Positions 19,746 through 20,160 of a stretch of DNA of 20,160 nucleotides are shown here, in pieces; within the stretch, counting starts at the first letter, position 1; the number at the start of each line of letters is the position of its first letter. The notes below the pieces were generated by a model. The model was not told the origin of the DNA and made no database searches. It saw only the letters and a program-made list of their open reading frames with translations. Origin of the DNA: Silene noctiflora. Taxonomy: Eukaryota > Streptophyta > Magnoliopsida > Caryophyllales > Caryophyllaceae. The stretch is from positions 22,656 through 42,815 of the forward strand of contig VHZZ01004684.1 of NCBI GenBank assembly GCA_009801015.1. Reading direction: 5' to 3'. A program made the position numbers and the translations under genes.

Positions 19746-20159
19746 CTAAATAAAATCTATCGACACATCCTCCCATGGCCTATTCGGAATTGGTAATGGC
19801 ATATATTCCCCGGGTTTAAACGAACTTTTCGCTAAGTGACAAGTAACACATTTACTTATGATATTATGCACATCGCCTTGCATCTTAGGCCAATAGAAAT
19901 GCTCCCGAAGAACATCCAATGTTTTCTGAATGCCGAAGTGTCCAGCCAACCCTCCGCCGTGCGCTTCCCGAACTAACAATTCCCGAACTGAGTGCTTAGG
20001 GACACAAAGNCAATTCCCCTTAAACAGAAAACCGTCTTGTAAAATAAAATCTTTAAATGTACCGGTTTTGCAATTACCATACACCTCACGAAAGTCATTA
20101 TCTTCATCATAGTAATCCTTCAACGTTTCAAAACCAAGTAATCGAACATCGAGTGTGGA
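19746..20159 (-). pseudogene. Ty3/gypsy polyprotein fragment (integrase N-terminus), truncated
   Basis: The open frame enters from beyond the right edge. It encodes the linker after RNase H (LGFETLKDYYDEDNDFREVY...), then the integrase zinc-binding HHCC domain (REAHGGGLAGHFG... FYWPKMQGDVHNIISKCVTC) and the beginning of the catalytic core (PWEDVSIDFI), which includes the first Asp of the DDE triad. The frame then meets TAG at once, and the sequence beyond bears no resemblance to integrase, so the rest of the core is lost. One unknown base (N at 20010) leaves one residue undetermined. No LTR is in the window. The fragment cannot support transposition by itself. Confidence 0.88.
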
Positions 20160-20160
20160 A

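Noticed and set aside
1..20160. Search for tRNA, rRNA, CRISPR arrays or prokaryotic operon structure
   Set aside because: None seen; the window has plant split genes and eukaryotic transposons only.

Overview
This is nuclear DNA from a flowering plant. The genes are split by AT-rich GT-AG introns, both multi-exon minus-strand genes belong to plant families, and the intergenic DNA carries remnants of plant transposons (hAT, Stowaway-like, Helitron, Ty3/gypsy). A eudicot is likely. Dispersed short repeats with a TTAAGACGG core hint at Caryophyllales, but that is only a guess.

Positions 1-9700 hold a small tandem array of three GT37-type (xyloglucan-fucosyltransferase-like) units on the + strand. 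Unit A (CDS 877-2953) and unit C (CDS 7660-9624) are intact two-exon genes for Golgi type II membrane enzymes of 552 and 548 residues. Unit B (about 5215-6540) is a headless and tailless remnant that keeps only the upstream region, the 5' UTR exon and a damaged first coding exon. All three share the splice sites of an extra intron in the 5' UTR, which fixes the start codons. Inside the second exon, A and C are identical over exactly 589 bases (1665-2253 and 8348-8936), while the flanking sequence differs at roughly one base in five. That is the footprint of recent gene conversion and the most striking signal in the window.

The DNA between units A and B holds a 171-bp foldback element and a 383-bp hAT-like element. 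A lone hAT-type end lies downstream of unit C (to 10456).

Positions 10676-11273 (minus) encode a small three-exon heavy-metal-associated (HMA) domain protein with a CxxC motif. It has to be assembled across splice sites. Positions 12990-17593 (minus) encode a four-exon, 499-residue protein with two Agenet/Tudor-like domains, probably a nuclear chromatin protein. Its 2.36-kb first intron is full of degenerate direct repeats and a tiny Stowaway-like MITE.

From 17600 to the end lies intergenic DNA containing a 441-bp non-autonomous Helitron (18946-19386), a perfect 20-bp palindrome, and at the right edge a truncated Ty3/gypsy integrase fragment that runs off the window. The two fucosyltransferases are paralogues. 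The HMA and Agenet genes show no functional link to them; this is ordinary plant gene neighbourhood structure, not an operon.
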